A DNA stretch of 64,000 nucleotides from an uncultured Oscillospiraceae bacterium (GTDB taxonomy: Bacteria; Bacillota; Clostridia; Oscillospirales; Oscillospiraceae). The notes below the pieces were generated by a model. The model made no database searches. It saw only the letters and a program-made list of their open reading frames with translations, and was not told the origin of the DNA. This document shows, one piece after another, positions 43,239-53,156 of this stretch; the stretch's first letter is position 1, and every line of letters starts with the position of its first letter. The stretch spans positions 1 to 64,000 of the forward strand of contig CANRFN010000007.1 of the NCBI GenBank assembly GCA_947629915.1, given 5' to 3'. The position numbers were made by a program, and so were the translations under genes.

Positions 43239-44036
43239 ATGGATCAGAAGACAGACAACCCGGAGAAAGGGTTTCTCGGCATCAGTTCTCTCCACATCGT
43301 CCACTACAGAGACAGCCAGGGGAAACTCATCTCCATCGGCGGAATGCTGTATCGGCCCGCAGCCCCCGGGAAGTACCCGGCGGTGATCCTGTGCCACGGC
43401 TTCAACGGCCACCACACGGACTTTCCCATGGAGTGCGCTTCCTTTGCCGGGCACCGCTACGTCTGCTACGCCTTCGACTTCTGCGGCGCCCAGGCCGATG
43501 GACTGAGCATTGGCCGGACTGCATCAGAGTACACCCCGTACACCATGGTGGAGGATCTGAAGGCGGTGGTGGCAGATCTCCGGCGCCAGGACTTTGTGGG
43601 TGACCAGATCTTCCTCTTCGGCGGCAGCCAGGGCGGGCTGGTAGCCGCTCTCACCGCGGCGGACCCGGAGATCCGAAACCAGGTGGCAGGCCTCGCCATG
43701 TACTACCCCGCCCTCTGCATCCCAGAGAACTGGCACGGCGCCCCGGAACAGGAGACCGAGCTGATGGGGTACTCCATCGGCCCGGACTACATCCGCTCTG
43801 TGCAGAATCTGGACCCCTATGCCATCCTCCCCAACTACCCGGGAGATGTGTGTATCGTCTGCGGAGACAGGGATATGTTGGTTACCATGGACTACATCCA
43901 GCGGGCTGTGGACGCCTACGGGAGAGACCGGGTGGCGCTCACGGTGATCCCCGGCGCCGGCCACGGGTTTGTTGGGAAGGACGCAAAAACCGCCACGCAG
44001 GCGGTGCTGGACTTCCTGCTGGCCCACAGAGCCTGA
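43239..44036 (+). CDS. Alpha/beta hydrolase, cinnamoyl/feruloyl esterase-like
   Basis: The 265-residue serine hydrolase has the nucleophile in FLFGGSQGGLVAAL (~130), the acid probably in CGDRDMLV (~210) and the His in GAGHGF (~240). The oxyanion segment is LCHGFNGHHTD. This pattern resembles small intracellular cinnamoyl/feruloyl esterases such as Est1E-type enzymes, which release ferulate from arabinose side chains. No signal peptide, so it would act on imported oligosaccharides. A generic S33-type or dienelactone-hydrolase role remains possible. Confidence 0.8.
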   Translation: MDQKTDNPEKGFLGISSLHIVHYRDSQGKLISIGGMLYRPAAPGKYPAVILCHGFNGHHTDFPMECASFAGHRYVCYAFDFCGAQADGLSIGRTASEYTPYTMVEDLKAVVADLRRQDFVGDQIFLFGGSQGGLVAALTAADPEIRNQVAGLAMYYPALCIPENWHGAPEQETELMGYSIGPDYIRSVQNLDPYAILPNYPGDVCIVCGDRDMLVTMDYIQRAVDAYGRDRVALTVIPGAGHGFVGKDAKTATQAVLDFLLAHRA

Positions 44037-44059
44037 ATCACAGAAAGGGGATCTGAGCA

Positions 44060-45475
44060 ATGCTGCGCACGGTACAGGTACAAAACGGCCTTCTCAGAGG
44101 CCTGGTGGGACGGGATCCCCGGGTGGCGGTGTTCCGGGGCGTGCCCTATGCCAAGCCGCCGGTGGAGGATCTCCGCTGGAGAGCGCCCCAGCCCATGGAG
44201 GATTGGGAGGGCGTCCGCGCCTGCTACGAGTACGGGGACATGCCCATGATGCGGGTGCACCCTGGCTATGGGGACGACTTCTACACGAGAGAGCTCCACC
44301 CCGTCTCCGCCCACTACGGCATGAGCGAGGACTGCCTCTATCTCAACATCTACACCCCGGCCACCACAGAGCAGGACAACCTCCCGGTCTTCTGCTACAT
44401 CCACGGCGGCGGCCTGCAGGACGGGTACAGCTACGAGATCGAGTTCGATCCCGAGCGGGTGGCCCGGCGGGGCGTGGTGGTGGTGATGATCGGGTACCGG
44501 CTGGGTTTATTCGGCTTCCTGGCCCACCCGTCCATCACGGCGCGGACCCCAGAGAATGAGCCCATCTCCAATTTCGGCTTCCAGGACCAGTCTCTGGCCC
44601 TTCACTGGGTGCGGGACAACATCGCGGCCTTTGGCGGCAACCCGGAGAAGATCACCCTCTGCGGGCAGAGCGCCGGCGCCGGCAGTGTACAGGCCCAGCT
44701 GCTCAGTCCATACAACACCGGCCTCATCGCCGGGGCCATCTGTCAGTCTGGGATCTCCATGGCCTTTGGAGACGAGGCACGGCCCTTCGGCGGGGCGATG
44801 CCTCTGGCGGACGCCGAGGCCCACGGGGTGCATTTCTTCGAAACCGTGGGGATCCATAGCCTGGAAGAGGCCCAGTCCATGGACGCCCAAGTGCTGATGG
44901 ACAAACTCTTCGCCATCTCCCCTGGCTGGGAGTGGAGCTTCGGCCAGTGCATTGACGGCCGCTTCGTGCTGGAGAACCCGTGGGAGGCCTATTTCCGGGA
45001 CCATGTGCCCGACGTGCCCATGATGGTGGGATACTGCCAGGGAGAGACCGCCGGCATGATGACAGCCCTCCCCATGGCCACCCAAGGCTTCTGCCAGCTC
45101 CGGGCAGAACACGGGCAGGCCGTCTTTCACTACATCTTCGACCACCACATCCCCGGCGATGACGCCGGCTCCTTCCACGGCTCGGACCTCTGGTTCATGT
45201 TCGACTCCCTGGGCAACAGCTGGCGGCCCTTTGAGGGCAAACACTACGACCTGGCCCGGCAGGTGGTCTCCTACTGGGTAAACTTCGTCAAGACCGGAGA
45301 CCCCAACGGCCTGGACTACAACGGCAATCCCCTGCCGGTGTGGCGGCCCTACACCCCAGAAAGCCGGGCGGCCATCCGCTTTGTGGATGTACCCGTCCCG
45401 GAGCAGCTTCCTGAGGACCCCGCCATAGCGGCCCGGCTGGCCCACGGAAGGCAACTGTTCTGCGGGGAGTACTAA
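44060..45475 (+). CDS. Type-B carboxylesterase
   Basis: The 471-residue protein is of the carboxylesterase type-B (COesterase) family. It shows FRGVPYAKPPVEDLRWRAP near the start, SEDCLYLNIYTPA (~92), YIHGGGLQDGYSYE (oxyanion hole, ~115), and the nucleophile in CGQSAGAGSVQAQLL (~205). The acid and His are probably in the DGRFVLENPWEAY and DHHIPGDDAGSFHGSDLWFMF regions. No signal peptide is present. Next to the feruloyl-esterase-like gene it could deacylate sugar esters. Confidence 0.88.
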   Translation: MLRTVQVQNGLLRGLVGRDPRVAVFRGVPYAKPPVEDLRWRAPQPMEDWEGVRACYEYGDMPMMRVHPGYGDDFYTRELHPVSAHYGMSEDCLYLNIYTPATTEQDNLPVFCYIHGGGLQDGYSYEIEFDPERVARRGVVVVMIGYRLGLFGFLAHPSITARTPENEPISNFGFQDQSLALHWVRDNIAAFGGNPEKITLCGQSAGAGSVQAQLLSPYNTGLIAGAICQSGISMAFGDEARPFGGAMPLADAEAHGVHFFETVGIHSLEEAQSMDAQVLMDKLFAISPGWEWSFGQCIDGRFVLENPWEAYFRDHVPDVPMMVGYCQGETAGMMTALPMATQGFCQLRAEHGQAVFHYIFDHHIPGDDAGSFHGSDLWFMFDSLGNSWRPFEGKHYDLARQVVSYWVNFVKTGDPNGLDYNGNPLPVWRPYTPESRAAIRFVDVPVPEQLPEDPAIAARLAHGRQLFCGEY

Positions 45476-45526
45476 TAGTCTTCAACCATCCCAACGTTTT
45501 CAATCTCAATTTCGAGGCGAACCACT

Positions 45527-46771
45527 ATGACTCTGGATATCAAAGCACTGTATGCGCCTATCACCGCGGCGCTGCACACCACCCTCACCACGGAAAAGGT
45601 GATTCTGGACGCCGGCTGTCTCCCGGAGGCGCCGGCGCTGGCGGCGGAGATGGGCCTCACCGGCCCCGTGGCCGCCATCTATGACGACAATACCTACGCC
45701 GCTGCAGGCTTCCGGCGCCCCAAGGCGGACTGGGAAGTCATCCTGCCGGCAGAGGGCCTGCACGCCAACGAGCACGGCGTGGCCCTTCTGGAGGAGCGGC
45801 TTCCTGACGGCGCCGGCTATTACATCGCCGTGGGCTCCGGCACCGTCCATGACCTCACCCGGTACTGCGCCTTCCACCGGGGCGTCCCCTTCGTCTCCTG
45901 TCCCACTGCCGCCAGCGTGGACGGCTTCTGCTCCTCGGTAGCTGCCATGACCATCCACGGGGCCAAGAAGACCATCCCCACCGCCGCCCCCAAGCTGGTG
46001 GTAGCGGACCTGGACATCGTGGCAAACGCCCCGGCCTACCTCGCCGCCTCCGGCTACGGGGACATGATGGGCAAGTACATCGCCCTCAGCGACTGGCGCA
46101 TCAGCCACATCCTCACCGGGGAGTCCCTCTATCAGCCCATCTTTGACCTCACCCAGCAGGCCCTGCATCTCACCGCTGCCGCCGGCGAGGGCATCCGCCT
46201 CCGGCAGTTGGACGCCGTGGGCAATCTCACCTACGGCCTCGTGCTCTCCGGCATCGCCATGCAGCTCATGGGCAACTCCCGTCCGGCCTCCGGCGCCGAA
46301 CACCACATCTCCCACATGATTGAAATGGAGCCCGCCGGGGCCAAGCTCCGCTCCGCCGCCCTCCACGGGGAGAAGGCGGGCGTGGGTACCATACTGGCCA
46401 GTAAGGAATACCACCGGATCGCAGCCATGAAGGAACCGGTCTGGCAGGACTACCAGACATACAGCCCGGAGGAGCTCAGCGCAGTATACGGCGAGAAGCT
46501 GGCAGCGGAACTGCTGAAGGAAAACGAGAGAGACGTGGCTCAGGCGGTCTCCGTCCAGGCGCTCCAGGAGAAGTGGGCAGAGGTGCAGCAGGTGATCGCC
46601 CAGATCCCCACGGCGGAGGAGCTCACCCGCATGTACACGGACACCGGCGCCTATACAAACCTCTCAGACATCGGCGTGGACCCCGCGAAGGAATCCGTCC
46701 TCCTGGACTACTCCCCCGCCGTGCGCAACCGGCTCACCCTGATGCGCCTGCGCCGCTGCCTGGCCCGCTGA
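45527..46771 (+). CDS. araM: sn-Glycerol-1-phosphate dehydrogenase (AraM-like)
   Basis: The 414-residue NAD(P)-dependent dehydrogenase of the iron-alcohol-dehydrogenase superfamily matches AraM/EgsA. It has VGSGTVHDLTRYCAF (~105), PTAASVDGFCSSVAAM (~125), and metal-site residues in SGYGDMMGKY, SGAEHHISHMIE and LHGEKAGVGT. It would reduce dihydroxyacetone phosphate to glycerol-1-phosphate. In Bacillus subtilis araM lies in the arabinose operon, and here it abuts araD and the kinase gene, so the link is conserved. Its role in arabinose use is still unclear. Confidence 0.88.
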   Translation: MTLDIKALYAPITAALHTTLTTEKVILDAGCLPEAPALAAEMGLTGPVAAIYDDNTYAAAGFRRPKADWEVILPAEGLHANEHGVALLEERLPDGAGYYIAVGSGTVHDLTRYCAFHRGVPFVSCPTAASVDGFCSSVAAMTIHGAKKTIPTAAPKLVVADLDIVANAPAYLAASGYGDMMGKYIALSDWRISHILTGESLYQPIFDLTQQALHLTAAAGEGIRLRQLDAVGNLTYGLVLSGIAMQLMGNSRPASGAEHHISHMIEMEPAGAKLRSAALHGEKAGVGTILASKEYHRIAAMKEPVWQDYQTYSPEELSAVYGEKLAAELLKENERDVAQAVSVQALQEKWAEVQQVIAQIPTAEELTRMYTDTGAYTNLSDIGVDPAKESVLLDYSPAVRNRLTLMRLRRCLAR

Positions 46772-46800
46772 GCCGGCCCCAAAACTGCAGAAATGAAAAT

Positions 46801-46844
46801 GCCGGGAGGCGGCGGACAGATGTCCGCGCCTCCCGGCTGTTTTG
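46801..46844. terminator. Bidirectional terminator between araM and araD
   Basis: GCCGGGAGGCG (46801-46811) pairs with CGCCTCCCGGC (46827-46837), with an inner GCGGAC/GTCCGC stem and TGTTTTG after it. On the other strand a CATTTTCATTTC tract follows. Confidence 0.85.
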
Positions 46845-46860
46845 TTGTCTCGATGAGGGC

Positions 46861-47556
46861 TCAGCCCTGGCCGTAGTAGGCGCCGGGGCCGTGTTTGCGG
46901 AGATAGTGCTTGTCCAGCAGCTCCTGCTGCATGGGCGGCAGACCCGGGGTGAGGGCCATGGCGTGGAAGGCCATAAAGGCCACTTCCTCCAACACCACGG
47001 CATTGTGCACCGCGTTGTGGGGATCCGTGCCCCAGGCGAACGGGCCGTGGCTCATCACCAGCACGGCGGGGACCTGGGCGGGATCGATGCCCCGGCTCTT
47101 AAAGGTCTCGATGATCACGTTGCCGGTCTCCAGCTCATAGGCGCCGGCGATCTCCTCAGGGGTCATCTTACGGGTGCAGGGGATCTCGCCGTAGAAATAG
47201 TCCCCCTGGGTGGTGCCAAAGGCGGGGATGCCCTTGCCGGCCTGGGCAAAGCTGGTGGCCCAGCGGCTGTGGGTGTGGACGATGCCGCCCAGGGACGGGA
47301 ACGCCTTGTACAGGGCCACATGGGTGGGGGTGTCGCTGGAGGGCTTGTACTTGCCCTCCACCCGGTTGCCGTCCAGGTCCACCACCACCATGTCCTCCGC
47401 CTGCATGCCATCGTACTCCACGCCGGAGGGCTTGATCACCACGAGGCCGCTCTCCCGGTCGATCCCGGAGACGTTGCCCCAGGTGAAGGTGATGAGGCCG
47501 TGCTTCGGCAGCAGCAGATTGGCCTCCAGGACTTCCTGTTTCAGTTTCTCCAGCAT
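46861..47556 (-). CDS. araD: L-ribulose-5-phosphate 4-epimerase
   Basis: The 231-residue class II aldolase-fold enzyme converts L-ribulose-5-phosphate to D-xylulose-5-phosphate. It shows [57 protein letters not shown] with the zinc His pair, and SHGPFAWG with the third His. Its start overlaps the kinase stop by one base (TAATG). It is the last gene of the leftward ara unit. Confidence 0.95.
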   Translation of the reverse strand: MLEKLKQEVLEANLLLPKHGLITFTWGNVSGIDRESGLVVIKPSGVEYDGMQAEDMVVVDLDGNRVEGKYKPSSDTPTHVALYKAFPSLGGIVHTHSRWATSFAQAGKGIPAFGTTQGDYFYGEIPCTRKMTPEEIAGAYELETGNVIIETFKSRGIDPAQVPAVLVMSHGPFAWGTDPHNAVHNAVVLEEVAFMAFHAMALTPGLPPMQQELLDKHYLRKHGPGAYYGQG

Positions 47557-49127
47557 TACACCAGCACCTCCGTTGCCAGTTTCTCCACGGGCAGGGCCTT
47601 CTCATAGCGGGCCAGGAAGGCCTTGAAGCCGTCGATGTCCGAGGGATCCGCCATGAGGGTGGAGGACTTGGCGTTGGCAAACACCTTGTGATCCAGGTAG
47701 TCCTCCAGGGTCTCCCCGTCCTCTTTCCAGACCATGTACGCGCAGAGCAGGGCCATGCCGTACGGGCCGCCCTCGCCGGCGGTCTCCATCACGGACACGG
47801 GGACACCGGCCGCGGCGGAGAGCATTCTCTGGCCCACGCCCGGGGTCTTGAAGAAGCCGCCGTGGCCGTAGATCTTGTCTATGGCCACCTTCTCCTCGCC
47901 GGTGAGGATGTCCAGGCCGATCTTCAGGGTGGCCAGGGCGGAGAGCAGATGGGTGCGCATGAAGTTTGCCAGGCTGAGCTTGGCGTCCGGCATGCGCATA
48001 AAGACGGGGCGGCCCTCGTCCAGGTCCGTGACGCCCTCGCCGGAGAAGTAGTTGAAGCTCAGAAGGCCGCCGCAGTCCGGATCGCCCTCCAGGGCCTTGC
48101 GGAACAGCATGGTGTACAGGTCTCCCTTGTCCACCTTGGCGCCGATGGCCTCGGCGAACTCTGCCAAGAGGCCCACCCAGCCGTTGATGTCGCTGGTGCA
48201 GTTGCTGCAGTGGACCATGGCCACCGGGGCGCCGGAGGGGGTGGTTACCATGTCGATCTCCCGGTGGACACCCAGGGGACGGTCTACCACCACCATGGCG
48301 AAGTCGCTGGTGCCGGCGGAGACGTTGCCGGTGTGCACCCGCACGGAGTTGGTGGCCGCCATGCCGGTGCCGGCATCGCCCTCACAGGGGGCCACCGGCA
48401 CGCCGGGCTGCAGATCGCCGGCGGGGTCCAGGAAGGCGGCGCCCTCAGCGGTGAGGTGGCCTGCCACGGCGCCGGCGGGAAGGACCTCCGGCAGCACATC
48501 CTCCAGTTTCCAGGAGAAGCCGCGAGGGGCGATGAGGGCATCGAACTTCTCGATCATGGAGCGGTCGTAATCCTTGCCGTCCGGGGCGATGGGGATGATG
48601 CCGCTGGCCTCACCCACGCCCATGTTGTGCTTGCCGGTGAGCTTCCAGTGGATGTAGCCCGCCAGGGTGGTGAGGTGGGCCAGACGGGGCAGGTGCTCCT
48701 CCCCGTTCAGGATCGCCTGATAGAGATGGGCGATGGACCAGCGCTGGGGGATGTTGAAGCCGAAGAGCTCGGTGAGCTCCGCTGCGGCGGGGCCGGTGAT
48801 GGTGTTCCGCCAGGTGCGGAATTCCGCCAGCTGGTTCATGTCTTTGTCGAAGGGGAGATAGCCGTGCATCATGGCGGACACGCCGATGGCACCCACGGTG
48901 GTGAGCTCCACGCCGAACTTCTCCTTCACGTCCTTCTTCAGGTTGGCGTAGCAGTCCTGCAGACCGGTGTGAATGGCCTCCATGGAGTAGGTCCATACGC
49001 CGTTCACCAGCTGGTTCTCCCACACATGGTCTCCGCTGGCGATGGGGTTGTGGTTCTGGTCGATGAGCACGGCCTTGATCCGGGTTGATCCCAGCTCAAT
49101 GCCCATCACGGTGTTTTTTAGTTCCAT
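47556..49127 (-). CDS. araB: FGGY family kinase, probable L-ribulokinase
   Basis: The 523-residue sugar kinase has [16 protein letters not shown] at the N-terminus, [11 protein letters not shown] (~95), [13 protein letters not shown], and [34 protein letters not shown] in the ATP domain. Coupling with araD argues for L-ribulokinase; it could instead be a xylulokinase, to which it is about as similar in pattern. The arabinose isomerase gene (araA) is not in the window. Confidence 0.85.
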   Translation of the reverse strand: MELKNTVMGIELGSTRIKAVLIDQNHNPIASGDHVWENQLVNGVWTYSMEAIHTGLQDCYANLKKDVKEKFGVELTTVGAIGVSAMMHGYLPFDKDMNQLAEFRTWRNTITGPAAAELTELFGFNIPQRWSIAHLYQAILNGEEHLPRLAHLTTLAGYIHWKLTGKHNMGVGEASGIIPIAPDGKDYDRSMIEKFDALIAPRGFSWKLEDVLPEVLPAGAVAGHLTAEGAAFLDPAGDLQPGVPVAPCEGDAGTGMAATNSVRVHTGNVSAGTSDFAMVVVDRPLGVHREIDMVTTPSGAPVAMVHCSNCTSDINGWVGLLAEFAEAIGAKVDKGDLYTMLFRKALEGDPDCGGLLSFNYFSGEGVTDLDEGRPVFMRMPDAKLSLANFMRTHLLSALATLKIGLDILTGEEKVAIDKIYGHGGFFKTPGVGQRMLSAAAGVPVSVMETAGEGGPYGMALLCAYMVWKEDGETLEDYLDHKVFANAKSSTLMADPSDIDGFKAFLARYEKALPVEKLATEVLV

Positions 49128-49209
49128 CCTGAACCTCCTGTTAGTAAGATTTCAAACGAAAATGGGGAAACGGGGCGGGCAGATCCCCTGCCCTTCCGTC
49201 TTCTTGCAC

Positions 49210-50376
49210 TCAGGTCTCTCCTATATTACCAATCCCGTACGAGATTTGCAAGAGGACCGGGTCACATTGGGTGGGCGCCAGCTGCAAAAGTCTGGTGCCG
49301 TTCTCGATGGTGCACATGCCCATGGACCAGCCGGCCTGGTGGATGCGGGCATCGTAGCTCACCAGCATGGGCACCCGCTCCCAGGGCCCCTCGCCCAGGT
49401 TGTAGTTCACCAGAAAGTCCCCGGGATCCCGGAGCTTCAGCTCGCCGCTGTCCCGCTTGCCGGAGACGATGATGGTGCCGTTGGGACCGCCCTGGGGCAC
49501 CCACAGGCAGTACGGCATGTTGCCGAGGTACATTCCGTCTGCGGTCTCGATTCGGGTGCCGTAGTCCTCCGGATCCCCCCAGTCCACCCCATCCGGGGAG
49601 AACCGGCAGAAGATGTCGCAGGTGGGCGGGTCCCCGGGGCCGCAGTCCCGGAAGCAGACGATCTCGTAGCACATGAAGTACCGCCCGTCCGGCAGCTTCG
49701 TCACAATCGCCATGCCGGGCCGCTGGAATCCGTCCGGGATGGCACAGGCCATTCTGGGCGCCTCCCAGGTGTGTCCTCCGTCCTTGGACACCGCCACCGC
49801 CAGGGTCTGGTTGTACCGGCGGTCCACATGGGGCCGCTCGTCCGTGTAGATCACGGTGAGGTCTCCGTCCGCATTCAGATAGAGGAAGGGCTCCCACACC
49901 GGGCCCAATGCCTCAAAGTTCTGCTCCTGAGGCGGGCCGCCAGCGCAGATGGTAGACCGGTACTCCCAGGTCTTGCCCTGATCCAGGCTCACGAAGAGCA
50001 GCAGTTCTGTGCAGGCAAAGCTTAAGGGAATGGAGTTGCCCGTCATGAGAAGGGCGCCCTCGGGCAGATCTCCCACGGACTGGGGCAGCTCCAGCAGCAT
50101 GGGCTGGAAGCGCATCCCGTAGCCGTTCTTGCTGTCCTCCAGCTGGCTGTACCGCTCCCAGGTGCGGCCGTGGTCTCGGCTGGCGAAGATGGGAAACACC
50201 GGCGGCTCTTGCAGGGTGTAGTGGTCGAAGGTGGCCAGGATCAGGCCGTTCTGCTCCCCCGCGTGGTGCAGCTCCACCGGTCTGGGGTACAGCACCCCTC
50301 CGCCGTTGCCGTAGACCTCCTCCCGCCGGGGCGTGTAGACCACGCCGGCAAATTCCTTTTCCAAACGTAATGCCAT
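49210..50376 (-). CDS. Asp-box beta-propeller hydrolase, possible GH93 exo-arabinanase or sialidase
   Basis: The 388-residue protein has no signal peptide and at least four Asp-box (SxDxGxTW) repeats: ASRDHGRTWER (~62), VSLDQGKTWEY (~130), VSKDGGHTWEA (~195) and FSPDGVDWGD (~248). This is the six-bladed propeller of sialidases and of GH93 exo-1,5-alpha-L-arabinanases. It lies between the AraC regulator and araB, among arabinan genes and with no sialic-acid genes, which favours an arabinan role. The activity cannot be settled from sequence. Confidence 0.75.
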   Translation of the reverse strand: MALRLEKEFAGVVYTPRREEVYGNGGGVLYPRPVELHHAGEQNGLILATFDHYTLQEPPVFPIFASRDHGRTWERYSQLEDSKNGYGMRFQPMLLELPQSVGDLPEGALLMTGNSIPLSFACTELLLFVSLDQGKTWEYRSTICAGGPPQEQNFEALGPVWEPFLYLNADGDLTVIYTDERPHVDRRYNQTLAVAVSKDGGHTWEAPRMACAIPDGFQRPGMAIVTKLPDGRYFMCYEIVCFRDCGPGDPPTCDIFCRFSPDGVDWGDPEDYGTRIETADGMYLGNMPYCLWVPQGGPNGTIIVSGKRDSGELKLRDPGDFLVNYNLGEGPWERVPMLVSYDARIHQAGWSMGMCTIENGTRLLQLAPTQCDPVLLQISYGIGNIGET

Positions 50377-50438
50377 TGAATGTCTCCTCTCTTTCAGAGG
50401 GGCGGCGAGTTAGCCCCTTCGTATTGTAAAATGGACGC

Positions 50439-51308
50439 TCACTCCAGCGACACGGTGTCCCCCAGGGTGGGGTCAAAGGTGTCCATGGAGACGGCGAACT
50501 GGCGGATGTGCAGGGTGAAGTCCGGTGGCAGCTGCCGGGGGGAATAGCCTGTCACGGAGAAAAACACCCGGTTGAAGGTGCGCAGGGTGTTGAAGCCGCA
50601 CCGCAGGGCCAGGTCCGAGGTGGAGATCTCCGGCTCCTTCCGCATGATCTCCACCGCCTTGTCGATCTTCACCAGATTGAGGTACTTGGAGAAGGTCATG
50701 CCGGCAAAGGACTTGAAAAAGCGGGAGAAGTGGGCCTCAGACATGTGCATACCGGCCGCCGCATCGGAGAAGGTGAGAAACTCGCTCTCCCGGTCGATCC
50801 GCTCCAGCAGCTCCCGGTACTGGGAGACGATCCGCTTGGACCGGCTGCCGCCCTCAGCCGCCGGTACCGTCTCCTCATTGCGGAAGACGTCGATCACAAG
50901 GCGGGTGAGCACGGCGGTGGCACGCTGGGGATAGTAGGGCTTGCGGTCGTTCAGCTCCCCCAAGATCTCCTCGATGCCATCGGTGAAGCCATACTTGTCC
51001 GGGAAGATGGGATTGCGCAGGTGGATGTCCCCCAGGAAGGCGGTGAGCTCGGGGACCACCTGTATCACCAGCAAGGTGCTCTCCTCCGCCGCATCGATGT
51101 TGTGCACGCTCCCGGAGGGGACAATTGCCACCAGCCCAGCAGCCAGGTGCAGTGTGTCGCCGTCCAGCATCAGCTCCGCCTCCCCTTCCCGGCAGGCGAT
51201 GATCTCATTCTCCATGTGCCAGTGTGGCAAATTGTGCAGGTTCTTGTACTTCCCTACCCAAAGTGGCACCCCTGGATCGTACTCTTTGCGCTCAAATCGA
51301 GCTGCCAT
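50439..51308 (-). CDS. AraC family transcriptional regulator
   Basis: The 289-residue regulator has an N-terminal cupin-type sugar-sensing domain (LPHWHMENEIIACREGEAELMLDGD, residues ~28-52) and a C-terminal AraC DNA-binding domain with two helix-turn-helices (FSDAAAGMHMSEAHFSRFFKSFAGMTFSKYL and ISTSDLALRCGFNTLRTFNRVFFSVTGYSPRQL). GGAGGGC precedes the ATG. It probably senses an arabinose-containing sugar and controls the flanking ara and transport genes. It is in the same direction as both neighbours. Confidence 0.92.
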   Translation of the reverse strand: MAARFERKEYDPGVPLWVGKYKNLHNLPHWHMENEIIACREGEAELMLDGDTLHLAAGLVAIVPSGSVHNIDAAEESTLLVIQVVPELTAFLGDIHLRNPIFPDKYGFTDGIEEILGELNDRKPYYPQRATAVLTRLVIDVFRNEETVPAAEGGSRSKRIVSQYRELLERIDRESEFLTFSDAAAGMHMSEAHFSRFFKSFAGMTFSKYLNLVKIDKAVEIMRKEPEISTSDLALRCGFNTLRTFNRVFFSVTGYSPRQLPPDFTLHIRQFAVSMDTFDPTLGDTVSLE

Positions 51309-51714
51309 ACAGATTGCCCTCCAATATCAACGTTGTCTCATTCCAAGAGGACCTAAGAGCGGAACGAAAACTGTCTCAATCCCCTTGGAAAGCGCTCACA
51401 CACGGGTCCTGCCTGGATCCCATCCCGCGATACGAGGGCCAATGTCCGTCTGAGACATACGAAACCCATGGTGCTTCGTCCGTACCCGCGCCTGACCGGT
51501 GTAGAGCCTCTCCCCTGCCGATCAGGCCTTTCGAAAGTATTGCATTCTAAAAGTTCTAGAATCAGGGTAATATCGGCAGAAAACCGAACGATCCAGGAAG
51601 GTCTTCCTGTATCACCCAGTCAGGGAAGGAAGGATCCATTTGCCCGATCTGCCCCAATTCTGTGAGAAAAGCCGTGAGCGGGAGCCCCCACTCACGGCTT
51701 GGATATGCTTGGGA
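51309..51714. other. Regulatory gap between the AraC gene and the transporter operon end
   Basis: This 406-nt gap holds no convincing gene. The half next to the AraC gene should carry its promoter; a partial catabolite-repression-like sequence (GGAAAGCGCTCACA, 51387-51400) lies about 80 nt upstream of its start. A terminator for the ATPase gene lies at 51667-51700. Confidence 0.5.
51663..51700 (-). terminator. Terminator of the leftward transporter operon
   Basis: AAGCCGTGAG (51669-51678) pairs with CTCACGGCTT (51691-51700); read on the minus strand it ends in TTTTC. Confidence 0.8.
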
Positions 51715-52887
51715 TCAGTTCACGATCGCCATTTCCGTCTCCTTGTCGAAGACGTGGATCTTGTCGGAATCCAGAGCAACGGTGATCTTGCTGCCGTAGC
51801 GGGCTTCGGTAGCGGCGCTGACCTTGGCGGACCACTGCACCTTCTTCAGGTTGGCATAGGCGTCATCGGAGAACTGGCGCTGAATCTCAGCCGGCTTCTC
51901 GTTGAGCAGGTTGAAGTACAGGAGCACTTCGGAGCCCAGCAGCTCGTAGCCGTTGATGGTCACCTGGAACTGGGTGTCGGGGTGCTGTGCCAGCTCGTGC
52001 TCGGACTCGTAGATGGCCTCGGGACGGCAGCCCATGATCACGCTCTTGCCCACATAGCCCTTCTCCTTGAGGACAGCGGCCTTGGCGGCGGGAACCTTGA
52101 TCTTGAACAGGTCGAACTCCAGGAACACGTCATCGCCCTTGCCGGAGCACTCGGCGTTGATGAAGTTCATCTGCGGGGAGCCAATGAAGCCGGCCACGAA
52201 CAGGTTGATGGGGTTGTTGTACAGCTCGCGGGGAGATGCCACCTGCTGGATGATGCCGTCCTTCATGACAACGATCCGGGTGCCAAGGGTCATGGCCTCG
52301 GTCTGGTCGTGGGTCACGTAGATGATGGTGGCACCCAGGCGCTGGTGCAGCGCGGCGATCTCAGCACGCATCTGGACACGCAGCTTGGCGTCCAGGTTGG
52401 ACAGAGGCTCGTCCATGAGGAACACCTTGGGCTCGCGGACGATGGCACGCCCCATAGCGACACGCTGCCGCTGGCCGCCGGAAAGAGCTGCCGGCTTGCG
52501 CTCGAGGAGGTGGGCCAGGTCCAGGATCTGGGAGGCGTCCTTGACCTTCTTGTTGATCTCGTGCTTGGGGGTCTTGCGGAGCTTCAGGCCGAACGCCATG
52601 TTGTCCTTCACGGACATGTGCGGATACAGAGCGTAGTTCTGGAACACCATTGCGATATCGCGATCCTTGGGCTCCACGTCGTTCATGATCTTACCGTCGA
52701 TCATGAATTCGCCGTCAGAGATGTCTTCCAAGCCAGCGATCATGCGCAGAGTGGTGGACTTGCCGCATCCGGAAGGCCCGACAAAGATGATGAACTCTTT
52801 GTCCTCAACCTCAAGGTTGAAGTCCTTTACCGCTTCATAGCCATTGGGGTAGATCTTGTAGATGTGCTTCAAAGACAGACTTGCCAT
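51715..52887 (-). CDS. Sugar ABC transporter ATP-binding protein (MsmX/UgpC type)
   Basis: The 390-residue ATPase has Walker A GPSGCGKS (residues 37-44), signature [19 protein letters not shown], Walker [13 protein letters not shown], and a C-terminal TOBE-type domain (~240-390) as in MsmX/UgpC/MalK proteins, which energise one or several oligosaccharide importers. ATG 52887 is fixed by AGGAGGG; the frame extends 5' without support. It should power the permease pair at 59-61 kb. A 269-nt gap without a recognised gene separates it from the GH51 gene. Confidence 0.93.
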   Translation of the reverse strand: MASLSLKHIYKIYPNGYEAVKDFNLEVEDKEFIIFVGPSGCGKSTTLRMIAGLEDISDGEFMIDGKIMNDVEPKDRDIAMVFQNYALYPHMSVKDNMAFGLKLRKTPKHEINKKVKDASQILDLAHLLERKPAALSGGQRQRVAMGRAIVREPKVFLMDEPLSNLDAKLRVQMRAEIAALHQRLGATIIYVTHDQTEAMTLGTRIVVMKDGIIQQVASPRELYNNPINLFVAGFIGSPQMNFINAECSGKGDDVFLEFDLFKIKVPAAKAAVLKEKGYVGKSVIMGCRPEAIYESEHELAQHPDTQFQVTINGYELLGSEVLLYFNLLNEKPAEIQRQFSDDAYANLKKVQWSAKVSAATEARYGSKITVALDSDKIHVFDKETEMAIVN

Positions 52888-53156
52888 GGATTTCCCTCCT
52901 GAAAGAAATATTAATAAGTTGTTCTTTGATGGATAAAGGGTTGGCCTCCGAATTAGTTGCTGCTCCGTAAGACGTTGCATTCTTTGCCAAAGCAAATGAT
53001 ACAGGTTCTTATGGATTGCGTAGAAGGCAATTGTACTGACATCAAGAATAGGACAGCTGCCCGTAAGCGTACCGACAGACAGGAGATCCGATTCCCTTTC
53101 CTACCGCCTCTTTCGAATGAGCATCTCACTTGCGGAGCCGGTGACCGGCAGCTTTC

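Noticed and set aside
51387..51400. Catabolite-repression (cre) element GGAAAGCGCTCACA before the AraC gene
   Set aside because: It matches the cre pattern in part but lacks the leading T and one palindrome position; not strong enough to list as a site.
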